A stretch of DNA of 64,000 bases from Chaetoderma sp. LZ-2023a (taxonomy: Eukaryota > Mollusca > Caudofoveata > Chaetodermatida > Chaetodermatidae): assembly GCA_034401795.1 (NCBI GenBank), contig CM067369.1, forward strand, positions 139,388,496 through 139,452,495, in the 5' to 3' direction. The notes beneath the pieces were generated by a model, which saw only the letters and a list, made by a program, of their open reading frames with translations, was not told the origin of the DNA and did not search any database. The position numbers and the translations under genes are program-made. Shown one piece after another: positions 48,923 through 60,775 of the stretch (within the stretch, counting starts at the first letter, position 1; every line of letters starts with the position of its first letter).

Positions 48923-51886
48923 GAAGGCTGGAGGGAAAGATGGAAGCTCGGAGGGAAAGATGCAAGGAAGGCATCTTTCCAACCGGCCTTCCATCTTTCC
49001 CTCTGGCCTTCCGTCTCTCCCCCCGGCCTTCCGTCTCTCCCTCCGGCCTTACATCTTTCCAGCCGGAGGGAAAGATGTAAGGCCGGAGGGAAAGATGTAA
49101 GGCTGGAAGGAAAGATGTAAGGCCGGAGGGAAAGATGGAATGCCGCAGGGAAAGACGGAAGGCCGGAGGGAGAGATGGAAGGCCGGAGAGAGAGATGGAA
49201 GGCCGGAGGGAGAGATGGAAGGCCGGAGGGAGAGATGGAAGGCTGGATGGAGAGATGGAAGGCCGGAGCGAGAGATGGAAGGCCGGAGAGCGAGAGATGG
49301 AAGGCCTACGTGAGAGATGGAAGGCCTACGCGAGAGATGGAAGGCCTACGCGAGAGATGGAAGGCCGGAGCGAGGGATGGAAGGCCAGAGCGAGAGACGG
49401 AAGGCCAGAGCGAGAGACAGAAGGCCGGAGCGAGAGACGGAAGGCCGGAGCGAGAGACGGAAGGCTGGAGGGAGAGACGGAAGGCTCGAGAGAGAGACGG
49501 AAGGCCGGAGGGAGAGACGGAAGGCCGGAGGGAAAGACGGAAGGCCAGAAGGAAAGATCCATCCGGCCTTCCATCTTTCCCTCTGGCCTTCCATCTTTCC
49601 CTCTGGCCTTCCATCTTTCCCTCTGGCCTTCCATCTTTCCCTCCGTCCTTCCGTCTCTCCCTCCGGCCTTCCGTCTCTCGCTCTGGCCTTCCGTCTTTCC
49701 CTCCAGTCTTCCATCTTTCCCTCCGGACTTCCATCTTTCACTATGGCTTTCCATCTTTCCCTCCGGCCTTCCATCTTTCCCTCCGGCCTTCCATCTTTCC
49801 CTCCGGCCTTCCATCTTTCCCTCCGGCCCTCCGTCTCTCCCTCCAGCCTTCCGTCTCTCCCTCCGGCCTTCCGTCTCTCCCTCCGGCCTTCTGTCTCACT
49901 CTCCGGCCTTCAGTCTCTCCCTCCGGCCTTCTGTCTCTCCCTCCGGCCTTCTGTCTCTCCCTCTGGCCTTCCGTCTCTCCCTCCGGCCTTCCCTCTCTCC
50001 CTCCGGCCTTCCCTCTCTCCCTCCGGCCTTCCCTCTCTCCCTCCGGCCCTCCGTCTCTCCCTCCAGCCTTCCGTCTCTCCCTCCGGCCTTCCGTCTCTCC
50101 CTCCGGCCTTCTGTCTCTCCCTCCGGCCTTCCCTCTCTCCCTCCGGCCTTCCGTCTCTCACTCCGGCCTTCCGTCTCTCCCTCCGGCCTTCCGTCTCTGC
50201 CTCCGGCCTTCCCTCTCTCCCTCCGGCCTTCCCTCTCTCCCTCTGGCCTTCCGTCTCTCTCTACGGCCTTCCGTCTCTCCCTCCGGCCTTCCGTCTCTCC
50301 CTCCAGCCTTCCATCTTTCCGGCCGGAGGGAAAGTTGGAAGGCCGGAGGGAAAGATGGAAGGCTGAAGGGAAAGATGGACGGCCGGAGGGAAAGATGGAA
50401 GGCCGGAGGGAAAGATGGAAGGCCGGAGGGAAAGATGTAAGGCCGGAGGGAGAGATGGAAGGCCGGAGGGAGAGATGGACGGCCGGAGGGAAAGATGGAA
50501 GGCCGGAGGGAAAGATGGAAGGCCGGAGGTAAAGATGGAAGGCCGGAGGGAAAGATGGAAGGCTGGAGGGAAAGAAGGAAGCTCGGAGGGAAAGATGCAA
50601 GGAAGGCATCTTTCCAACCGGCCTTCCATCTTTCCCTCTGGCCTTCCGTCTCTCCCTCCGGCCTTCCGTCTCTCCCTCCGCCCTTCCGTCTCTCCCTCCG
50701 GCCTTCCGTCTCTCCCTAGGGCCTTCCGTCTCTCCCTTCGGCCTTCCGTCTCTCTTTCCGGCCTTCCGTCTCTCTTTCTGGCCTTCCGTCTCTCTTTCCG
50801 GCCTTCCGTCTGTCCCTCCGGCCTTCCGTCTCTCCGTCCAGCCATCCATCTCTCCCTCTGGCCTTCCACCTCTCCCTCCGGCCTTCCATCTCTCCCTCCG
50901 GCCTTCCGTCTCTCCCTCCAGCCTTCCGTCTCTCTGTCCGGCCTTCTGTCTCTCCCTCCGGCCTTCCGTCTCTCCCTCCGGCCTTCCGTCTCTCACTCCG
51001 GCCTTCCGACTCTCCCTCCGGCCTTCCGTCTCTGCTTCCGGCCTTCCGTCTCTCCCTCTGGCCTTCCGTCTCTCCCTCCGGCCTTCCGTCTCTCCCTCAG
51101 GCCTTCCGTCTCTCCCTCCGGCCTTCCATCTTTCCGGCTGGAGGGAAAGTTGGAAGGCCGGAGGGAAAGATGGAAGGCCGAAGGGAAAGATGGATGGCCG
51201 GAGGGAAAGATAGAAGGCCGGAGGGAAAGATGGAAGGCCGGAGGGAAAGATGGAAGGCCGGAAGGAAATATGGAACACCGGAGGGAAAGATGGAAGGCCG
51301 GAGGGAAAGATGGAAGGCCAGAGCAAAAGATGGAAGGCCGGAGGGAAAGATGGAAGGAAGGCATCTTTCCCTCTGCCTTCCATCTTTCCCTCCGGCCTTC
51401 CATCTCTCCCTCTGGCCTTCCATCTCTCCCTCCGGCCTTCCATCTCTCCCTCCGGCCGTCCGTCTCTCCCTCCGGCCTTCCGTCTCTCCCTCTGGCCTTC
51501 CGTCTCTCCCTCCAGCCTTCCGTCTCTCCCTCCGGCCTTCCGTCTCTCCCTCCGGCCTTCCCTCTCTCCCTCCGGCCTTCCGTCTCTCACTCCGGCCTTC
51601 CGTCTCTCCCTCCGGCCTTCCGTCTCTGCCTCCGGCCTTCCCTCTCTCCCTCCGGCCTTCCCTCTCTCCCTCTGGCCTTCCGTCTCTCTCTACGGCCTTC
51701 CGTCTCTCTCTACGGCCTTCCGTCTCTCCCTCCGGCCTTCCGTCTCTCCCTCCAGCCTTCCATCTTTCCGGCCGGAGGGAAAGTTGGAAGGCCGGAGGGA
51801 AAGATGGAAGGCTGAAGGGAAAGATGGACGGCCGGAGGGAAAGATGGAAGGCCGGAGGGAAAGATGGAAGGCCGGAGGGAAAGATG
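48910..51886 (+). repeat. 2,964-bp tandem duplication, right copy
   Basis: Near-perfect second copy of 45,946-48,922. Beyond 51,886 the array does not continue like the sequence right of the first copy. It resumes like 47,470 and 50,434, so a third, partial copy begins here at an offset of 1,449 bp. The near-identity means either a very recent duplication or an assembly duplication of one locus. Confidence 0.9.
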
Positions 51887-54652
51887 TAAGGCCGGAGGGA
51901 GAGATGGAAGGCCGGAGGGAGAGATGGACGGCCGAAGGGAAAGATGGAAGGCCGGAGGGAAAGATGGAAGGCCGGAGGTAAAGATGGAAGGCCGGAGGGA
52001 AAGATGGAAGGCTGGAGGGAAAGAAGGAAGCTCGGAGGGAAAGATGCAAGGAAGGCATCTTTCCAACCGGCCTTCCATCTTTCCCTCTGGCCTTCCGTCT
52101 CTCCCTCCGGCCTTCCGTCTCTCCCTCCGGCCTTCCGTCTCTCCCTCCGGCCTTCCGTCTCTCCCTAGGGCCTTCCGTCTCTCCCTTCGGCCTTCCGTCT
52201 CTCTTTCCGGCCTTCCGTCTCTCTTTCTGGCCTTCCGTCTCTCTTTCCGGCCTTCCGTCTGTCCCTCCGGCCTTCCGTCTCTCCGTCCAGCCATCCATCT
52301 CTCCCTCTGGCCTTCCATCTCTCCCTCCGGCCTTCCATCTCTCCCTCCGGCCTTCCGTCTCTCCCTCCAGCCTTCCGTCTCTCTGTCCGGCCTTCTGTCT
52401 CTCCCTCCGGCCTTCCGTCTCTCCCTCCGGCCTTCCGTCTCTCACTCCGGCCTTCCGACTCTCCCTCCGGCCTTCCATCTTTCCCTCCGGCCTTCCAACT
52501 TTCCCTCCGGCCGGAAAGATGGAAGGCCGGAGGGAAAGTTGGAAGGCCGGAGGGAAAGATGGAAGGCCGAAGGGAAAGATGGATGGCCGGAGGGAAAGAT
52601 AGAAGGCCGGAGGGAAAGATGGAAGGCCGGAGGGAAAGATGGAAGGCCGGAAGGAAATATGGAACACCGGAGGGAAAGATGGAAGGCCGGAGGGAAAGAT
52701 GGAAGGCCAGAGCAAAAGATGGAAGGCCGGCGGGAAAGATGGAAGGAAGGCATCTTTCCCTCCGCCTTCCACCTTTCCCTCCGGCCTTCCATCTCTCCCT
52801 CTGGCCTTCCATCTCTCCCTCCGGCCTTCCATCTCTCCCTCCGGCCGTCCGTCTCTCCCTCCGGCCTTCCGTCTCTCCCTCCAGCCTTCCGTCTCTCCCT
52901 CCAGCCTTCCGTCTCTCCCTCCGGCCTTCCGTCTCTCCCTCAGGCCTTCCATCTTTCCAGCCGGAGGGAAAGATGTAAGGCTGGAGGGAAAGATGTAAGG
53001 CTGGAGGGAAAGATGTAAGGCTGGAGGGAAAGATGTAAGGCTGGAGGGAAAGATGTAAGGCCGCAAGGAAAGATGTAAGGCCGGAGGGAGAGATGGAAGG
53101 CCGGAGGGAAAGATGGAAGGCCGGAGGGAAAGATGGAAGGCCGGAGGGAAAGATGGAAGGCCGGAGGGAAAGATGGAAGGCCGGAGGGAAAGATGTAAGG
53201 CCGGAGGGAAAGATGTAAGGCCGGAGGGAAAGATGTAAGGCCGGAGGGAGAGATGGAAGGCCGGAGGGAGAGATGGACGGCCGGAGGGAAAGATGGAAGG
53301 CCGGAGGGAAAGATGGAAGGCCGGAGGTAAAGATGGAAGGCCGGACGGAAAGATGGAAGGCTGGAGGGAAAGATGGAAGCTCGGAGGGAAAGATGCAAGG
53401 AAGGCATCTTTCCAACCGGCCTTCCATCTTTCCCTCTGGCCTTCCGTCTCTCCCTCGGCCTTCCGTCTCTCCCTCCGGCCTTCCGTCTCTCCCTCCGGCC
53501 TTCCGTCTCTCCCTAGGGCCTTCCGTCTCTCCCTTCGGCCTTCCGTCTCTCTTTCCGGCCTTCCGTCTCTCTTTCTGGCCTTCCGTCTCTCTTTCCGGCC
53601 TTCCGTCTGTCCCTCCGGCCTTCCGTCTCTCCCTCCAGCCATCCATCTCTCCCTCTGGCCTTCCATCTCTCCCTCCGGCCTTCCATCTCTCCCTCCGGCC
53701 TTCCGTCTCTCCCTCCGGCCTTCCGTCTCTCTGTCCGGCCTTCTGTCTCTCCCTCCGGCCTTCCGTCTCTCCCTCCGGCCTTCCGTCTCTCACTCCGGCC
53801 TTCCGACTCTCCCTCCGGCCTTCCGTCTCTGCCTCCGGCCTTCGGTCTCTCCCTCCGGCCTTCCGTCTCTCCCTCCGGCCTTCCGTCTCTCCCTCAGGCC
53901 TTCCGTCTCTCCCTCCGGCCTTCCATCTTTCCGGCCGGAGGGAAAGTTGGAAGGCCGGAGGGAAAGATGGAAGGCCGAAGGGAAAGATGGATGGCCGGAG
54001 GGAAAGATAGAAGGCCGGAGGGAAAGATAGAAGGCCGGAGGGAAAGATGGAAGGCCGGAAGGAAATATGGAACACCGGAGGGAAAGATGGAAGGCCGGAG
54101 GGAAAGATGGAAGGCCAGAGCAAAAGATGGAAGGCCGGAGGGAAAGATGGAAGGAAGGCATCTTTCCCTCCGCCTTCCATCTTTCCCTCCGGCCTTCCAT
54201 CTCTCCCTCTGGCCTTCCATCTCTCCCTCCGGCCTTCCATCTCTCCCTCCGGCCGTCCGTCTCTCCCTCCGGCCTTCCGTCTCTCCCTCCGGCCTTCCGT
54301 CTCTCCCTCCAGCCTTCCGTCTCTCCCTCCGGCCTTCCGTCTCTCCCTCCGGCCTTCCATCTTTCCAGCCGGAGGGAAAGATGTAAGGCTGGAGGGAAAG
54401 ATGTAAGGCTGGAGGGAAAGATGTAAGGCTGGAGGGAAAGATGTAAGGCTGGAGGGAAAGATGTAAGGCTGGAGGGAAAGATGTATGGCCGGAAGGAAAG
54501 ATGTAAGGCCGGAGGGAGAGATGGAAGGCCGGAGGGAAAGATGGAAGGCCAGAGGGAAAGATGGAAGGCCGGAGGGAAAGATGGAAGGCCGGAGGGAAAG
54601 ATGGAAGGCCGGAGGGAAAGATGGAAGGCCGGAGGGAAAGATGGAAGGAAGG

Positions 54653-57600
54653 CATCGTTCCCACCGGGCTTCCATCTTTCCCTCTGGCCTTCCGTCTCTC
54701 CCTCCGGCCTTCCGTCTCTCCCTCCGGCCTTCCGTCTCTCCCTCCGGCCTTCCGTCTCTCCCTAGGGCCTTCCGTCTCTCCCTCCGGCCTTCTGTCTCTC
54801 TTTCCGGCCTTCCGTCTCTCTTTCTGGCCTTCTGTCTCTCTTTCCGGCCTTCCGTCTGTCCCTCCGGCCTTCCGTCTCTCCCTCCGGCATTCCGTCTCTC
54901 CCTCCAGCCTTCCCTCTCTCCCTCCGGCCTTCCGTCTCTCCCTAACACCTTCCGTCTCTCCCTCCGGCCTTCCCTCTCTCCCTCCGGCCTTCCGTCTCTC
55001 CCTATGGCCTTCCGTCTCTCCCTCCGGCCTTCCGTCTTTCCCTCCGGCCTTCCGCCTCTCCCTCCGGCCTTCCGCCTCTCCCTCCGGCCTTCCGCCTCTC
55101 CCTCCGGCCTTCCGTCTCTCCCTACAGCCTTCCCTCTCTCCCTCCCCCTTCCGTCTCTCCCTACCACCTTCCGTCTCTCCCTCCGGCCTTCCGTCTTTCC
55201 CTCCGGCCTTCCGCCTCTCCCTCCGGCCTTCTGCCTCTCCCTCCGGCCTTCCGTCTCTCCCTCCGGCCTTCCGTCTCTCCCTCCAGCCTTCCCTCTCTCC
55301 CTCCGGCCTTCCGTCTCTCCCTACCACCTTCCGTCTCTCCCTCCAGCCTTCCCTCTCTCACTCCAGCCTTCCGTCTCTCCCTACCACCTTCCGTCTCTCC
55401 CTCCGGCCTTCCGTCTCGCTCTCCGGCCATCCGTCTCTCCCGCCAGCCTTCCGTCTCTCCCTCCGGCCTTCCATCTTTCCGGCCGGAGGGAAAGTTGGAA
55501 GGCCGGAGGGAAAGATGGAAGGCCGAAGGGAAAGATGGACGGCCGGAGGGAAAGATGGAAGGCTGGAGGGAAAGATGTAAGGCAGGAGGGAAAGATGTAA
55601 GGCTGGAGGGAGAGATGGAAGGCCGGAGGGAGAGATGGAAGGCCGGAGGGAGAGATGGAATGCCGGAGGGAGAGATGGAAGGCCGGAGGGAAAGATGGAA
55701 GGCCGGAGGGAAAGATGGAAGGCCGGAGGGAAAGATGGAAGGCCGGAGGGAAAGATGGAAGGCCGGAGGGAAAGATGGAAGGCCGGAGGGAAAGATTGAA
55801 GCTCGGAGGGAAAGATGCAAGGAAGGCATCTTTCCAACAGGCCTTCCATCTTTCCCTCTGCCCTTCCGTCTCTCCCTCCGGCCTTCCGCCTCTCCCTCCG
55901 GCCTTCTGCCTCTCCCTCCGGCCTTCCGTCTCTCCCTCCGGCCTTCCGTCTCTCCCTCCATCCTTCCCTCTCTCCCTCCGGCCTTCCGTCTCTCCCTACC
56001 ACATTCCGTCTCTCCCTCCGGCCTTCCGTCTTTCCCTCCAGCCTTCCGCCTCTCCCTCCGGCCTTCCGCCTCTCCCTACCACCTTCCGTCTCTCCCTCCG
56101 GCCTTCCGTCTTTCCCTCCGGCCTTCCGCCTCTCCCTCCGGCCTTCCGCCTCTCCCTCCGGCCTTCCGTCTCTCCCTCCGGCCTTCCCTCTCTCCCTCCG
56201 GCCTTCCGTCTCTCCCTATGGCCTTCCGTCTCTCCCTCCGGCCTTCCATCTTTCCCTCCAGCCTTCCGCCTCTCCCTCCGGCCTTCCGTCTCTCCCTCCG
56301 GCCTTCCGTCTCTCCCTCCGGCCCTCCGTCTCTCCCTCCGGCCTTCCGTCTCTCCTTAGGGCCTTCCGTCTCTCCCTCCAGCCTTCCATCTCTCTTTCCG
56401 GCCTTCCGTCTCTCTTTCTGGCCTTCCGTCTCTCTTTCCGGCCTTCCGTCTGTCCCTACGGCCTTCCGTCTCTCCCTCCTGCCTTCCGTCTCTCCCTCCG
56501 GCCTTCCCTCTCTCCCTCCGGCCTTCCGTCTCTCCCTATAGCCTTCCGTCTCTCCCTCCGGCCTTCCGTCTTTCCCTCCGGCCTTCCGCCTCTCCCTTCG
56601 GCCTTCCGCCTCTCCCTCCGGCCTTCTGTCTCTCCCTCCGGCCTTCCATCTCTCCCTCCAGCCTTCCCTCTCTCCCTCCGGCCTTCCGTCTCTCCCTACC
56701 ACCTTCCGTCTCTCCCTCCGGCCTTCCGTCTTTCCCTCCGGCCTTCCGCCTCTCCCTCCGGCCTTCTGCCTCTCCCTCCGGCCTTCCGTCTCTCCCTCCG
56801 GCCTTCCGTCTCTCCCTCCATCCTTCCCTCTCTCCCTCCGGCCTTCCGTCTCTCCCTACCACCTTCCGTCTCTCCCTCCAGCCTTCCATCTTTACCTCCG
56901 GCCTTCCATCTTTCCCTCCGGCCTTCCATCTTTCCCTCCAGCCTTCCATCTCTCCCTCCGGCCTTCCATCTCTCCCTCCGGTCTTACATCTTTCCCTCCG
57001 GCCTTACATGTTTCCCTCCAGCCTTACATCTTTCCCTCCAGCCTTACATCTTTCCCTCCAGCCTTACATCTTTCCCTCCAGCCTTACATCTTTCCCTATG
57101 TCTGGAAAGGTGGAAGGCCGGAGGGAGAGACGGAAGGCCGGAGGGAGAGACGGAAGGCCGGAGGGAGAGACGGAAGGCCGGAGGGAGAGACGGAACGCCA
57201 TAGGGAGAGACGGAAGGCCGGAGGGAGAGAGGGAAGGCCGGAGGGAGAGACGGAAGGCCGGAGGGAGAGACGGAAGGCCGGAGGGACAGACGGAAGGCCG
57301 GAAAGAGAGACGGAAGGCCAGAAAGAGAGACGGAAGGACGGAAAGATAGACGGAAGGCCGGAGGGAGAGACGGAAGGCCCTAGGGAGAGACGGAAGGCCG
57401 GAGGGAAAGATGGAAGGCCGGAGGTAAAGATGGAAGGCCGGAGGGAAAGATGGAAGGCTGGAGGGAAAGATGGAAGCTCGGAGGGAAAGATGCAAGGAAG
57501 GCATCTTTCCAACCGGCCTTCCATCTTTCTCTCTGGCCTTCCGTCTCTCCCTCCGGCCTTCCGTCTCTCCCTCCGGCCTTCCGTCTCTCCCTCCGGCCTT

Positions 57601-59200
57601 CCGTCTCTCCCTAGGGCCTTCCGTCTCTCCCTCCGGCCTTCCGTCTATCTTTCCGTCCTTCCGTCTCTCTTTCTGGCCTTCCGTCTCTCTTTCCGGCCTT
57701 CCGTCTGTCCCTCCGGCCTTCCGTCTCTCCCTCCGGCCTTCCGTCTCTCCCTCCGGCCTTCCCTCTCTCCCTCCGGCCTTCCGTCTCTCCCTATGGCGTT
57801 CCGTCTCTCCCTCCGGCCTTCCGTCTTTCCCTCCGGCCTTCTGCCTCTCCCTCCGGCCTTCCGCCTCTCCCTCCGGCCTTCCGCCTCTCCCTCCGGCCTT
57901 CCGTCTCTCCCTATAGCCTTCCCTCTCTCCCTCCCGCCTTCCGTCTCTCCCTACCACCTTCCGTCTCTCCCTCCGGCCTTCCGTCTTTCCCTCCGGCATT
58001 CCGCCTCTCCCTCCGGCCTTCCGCCTCTCCCTCCGGCCTTCCGCCTCTCCCTCCGGCCTTCCGCCTCTCCCTCCGTCCTTCTGCCTCTCCCTCCGGCCTT
58101 CCGTCTCTCCCTCCGGCCTTCCGTCTCTCCCTCCAGCCTTCCCTCTCTCCCTCCGGCCTTCCGTCTCTCCCTACCACCTTCCGTCTCTCCCTCTGGCCTT
58201 CCCTCTCTCCCTCCGGCCTTCCGTCTATCCCTACCACCTTCCGTCTCTCCCTCCGGCCTTCCATCTTTCCCTCCGGACTTCCATCTTTCCCTCCGGCCTT
58301 CCGTCCGGCCTTCCATCTCTCCCTCCGGCCTTCCGTCTCTCCTTCCGGCCTTCCGTCTCTCCCTCCGGCCTTCCGTCTCTCCCTCCGGCCTTCCATCTCT
58401 CCCTCCGGCCTTCCGTCTCTCCCTCCGGTTTCCGTCTTTCCCTAAGGCCGGAGGGAAAGATGGAAGGCCGGAGGATCTTTCCCTCCAGCCTTCCATCTTT
58501 CCCTTCGGCCTTCCATCTTTCCCTCCGGCCTTCCATCTTTCCCTCCGGCCTTCCATCTTTCCCTCCGGACTTCCATCTTTCCCTCCGGCCTTCCGTCCGG
58601 CCTTCCATCTCACCCTCCGGCCTTCCGTCTCTCCTTCCGGCCTTCCGTCTCTCCCTCCGGCCTTCCGTCTCTCCCTCCGGCCTTCCATCTCTCCCTCCGG
58701 CCTTCCGTCTCTCCCTCCGGTTTCCGTCTTTCCCTAAGGCCGGAGGGAAAGATGGAAGGCCGGAGGATCTTTCCCTCCAGCCTTCCATCTTTCCCTTCGG
58801 CCTTCCATCTTTCCCTCCGGCCTTCCATCTTTCCCTCCGGCCTTCCATCTTTCCCTCCGGCCTTCCATCTTTCCCTTCGGCCTTCCATCTTTCCCTCCGG
58901 CCTTCCATCTTTCCCTCCGGCCTTCCATCCATCTTTCCCTTCGGCCATCCAGGGAGGGAAAGATGGAAGACCGGAGGGAAAGATGGAAGGCTGGAGGGAA
59001 AGATGGAAGGCCGAAGGGAAAGATGGAAGGCCGGGGGGCAAGTTGGAAGGCCAGAGGGAAAGATCCCTCCGGCCTTCCGTCTCTCCCACTGGCCTTCCGT
59101 CTCTCCCTCTGGCTTCCGTCTTTCCCTCTGGCTTCCATCTTTCCCTCCGGCCGGAGGGAAAGATGGAAGGCCGGATGGAAAGATGGAAGGCCGGAGGGAT
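54653..59200. repeat. Mosaic region 9, TACCACC-type units
   Basis: Approximate R blocks: 55487-55826, 57101-57500, 58446-58472, 58738-58768, 58952-59067 and 59151-59200. Y blocks here are long (up to about 1.27 kb, 55,827-57,100). They are enriched in units where the CCGGCC core is replaced by TACCACC or TATGGCC, and in units ending CCGCCTCTCC. The TACCACC variant occurs repeatedly between about 55,150 and 58,245 and is hardly seen elsewhere. The segments 58,290-58,475 and 58,590-58,770 are near-copies, each with a TCCGTCCGG truncation and a GGAGGATCTTTCC junction. No gene is present. Confidence 0.85.
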
Positions 59201-59239
59201 CTTTCCCTCAGGGCCTTCCATCTTTCCCTCCGGCCATCC

Positions 59240-60563
59240 ATCCATCTTTCCCTCCGGCCATCCATCCATCTTTCCCCCCTGGCCATCCATCCATCTTCCC
59301 CCCCCCCCTGGCCATCCATCCATCTTTCCCTCCAGCCATCCATCCATCTTTCCCTCCGGCCATCCATCCATCTTTCCCTCCGGCCATCCATCCATCTTTC
59401 CCTCCGGCCATCCATCCATCTTTCCCTCCGGCCATCCATCCATCTTTCCCTCCGGCCATCCATCCATCTTTCCCTCTGGCCATCCATCCATCTTTCCCTC
59501 CGTCCATCCATCCATCTTTCCCTCCGGCCGTCCATCCATCTTTCCCCCCGGCCATCCATCCATTTTTCCCTCCGGCCATCCATCCATCTTTCCCTCCGGC
59601 CATCCATCCATCTTTCCCTCCGGCCATCCATCCATCTTTCCCTCCGGCCATCCATCCATCTTTCCCTCCGTCCATCCATCCATCTTTCCCTCCGACCTTC
59701 TATCCATCTTTCCCTCCGGCCATCCATCCATCTTTCCCTCCGGCCTTCCATCCATCTTTCCCTCCGGCCTTCCATCCATCTTTCCCTCCGGCCTTCCATC
59801 CATCTTTCCCTCCGGCCTTCCATCCATCTTTCCCTCCAGCTTTCCATCCATCTTTCCCTCCGGCCTTCCATCCATCTTTCCCTCCGGCCTTCCTTCCATC
59901 TTTCCCTCCGGCCTTCCATCCATCTTTCCCTCCGGCCTTCCTTCCATCTTTCCCTACCGGCCTTCCATCCATCTTTCCCTCCGGCCTTCCATCCATCTTT
60001 CCCTCCGGCCATCCATCCATCTTTCCCTCCGGCCATCCATCCATCTTTCCCTCTGGCCATCCATCTATCTTTCCCTCCGGCCATCCATCCATCTTTCCCT
60101 CCGGCCATCCATCCATCTTTCCCTCCGTCCATCCATCCATCTTTCCCTCCGACCTTCTATCCATCTTTCCCTCCGGCCATCCATCCATCTTTCCCTCCGG
60201 CCTTCCATCCATCTTTCCCTCCGGCCTTCCATCCATCTTTCCCTCCGGCCTTCCATCCATCTTTCCCTCCGGCCTTCCATCCATCTTTCCCTCCAGCTTT
60301 CCATCCATCTTTCCCTCCGGCCTTCCATCCATCTTTCCCTCCGGCCTTCCTTCCATCTTTCCCTACCGGCCTTCCATCCATCTTTCCCTCCGGCCTTCCA
60401 TCCTTCTTTCCCTACGGCCTTCCATCCATCTTTCCCTCCAGCCTTCCATCCATCTTTCCCTCCGGCCTTCCATCCATCGTTCCCTCCGGCCATCCATCCA
60501 TCGTTCCCTCCGGCCTTCCATCCATCGTTCACTCCGGCCTTCCATCCATCGTTCCCTCCGGCC
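59240..60563 (-). repeat. 24-bp unit array, block 1
   Basis: About 55 units in which the 20-mer (read on + as CCTTCCATCTTTCCCTCCGG) has gained an extra CCAT, giving period 24. Two forms occur, starting CCATCCATCC or CCTTCCATCC. A segment is internally duplicated: CGACCTTCTATCC appears at about 59,693 and 60,150 (offset 457), and a 25-bp unit with TTTCCCTACCGG at about 59,949 and 60,358. The last four units carry CATCGTTCC instead of CATCTTTCC. Because 24 is divisible by three, each frame reads as an 8-residue repeat, such as HPSFPPAI. Confidence 0.93.
59298..59308 (+). repeat. Poly-C tract (11 C)
   Basis: A run of 11 C replaces the usual TTTCCCTCC segment of one 24-bp unit. Such runs are found only within the 24-bp blocks and probably grew by replication slippage. 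Exact length may be a sequencing or assembly error. Confidence 0.8.
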
Positions 60564-60775
60564 GGAAAGATGGAAGGGCGTAGGGAAAGATGGAAGGGCG
60601 TAGGGAAAGATGGAAGGCCGGAGGGAAAGATGGAAGGCCGGAGGGAAAGATGGAAGGCCGGAGGGAAAGATGGACAGCCGGAGGGAAAGATGGAAGGCCG
60701 GAGGGAAAGATCCCTCCGGCCTTCCATCTCTCCCTCCGGCCTTCCATCTCTCCCTCCGGCCTTCCATCTCTCCCT
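60564..60775. repeat. 20-bp units between the two 24-bp blocks
   Basis: An R block (60,564-60,713) of ordinary 20-mers, beginning with two units carrying GGGCGTAGGG, is followed by three Y-orientation 20-mers of the CATCTCTCC type before the 24-bp form resumes. It separates two 24-bp blocks that have the same internal order and so is probably part of a duplicated module of about 1.5 kb. Confidence 0.88.

Larger units (their letters stand above)
45723..54652. repeat. Mosaic region 8 of the array, AGCTCGG-marked higher-order repeats
   Basis: Approximate R blocks: 45723-46006, 46101-46594, 47361-47640, 48173-48402, 48807-48970, 49064-49558, 50325-50604, 51138-51362, 51771-52055, 52515-52752, 52961-53404, 53936-54162 and 54370-54652. 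A rare unit, AGCTCGGAGGGAAAGATGC, sits just before an R-to-Y switch at 45,981, 47,616, 48,945, 50,580, 52,029 and 53,378, and again at 55,800 and 57,475. Its spacings (1,635, 1,329, 1,635, 1,449, 1,349, 2,422, 1,675 bp) define higher-order units of about 1.3-2.4 kb. A CTCTTTCCGG / CTCTTTCTGG pair follows about 150 bp after several of the markers. No gene is present. Confidence 0.88.
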
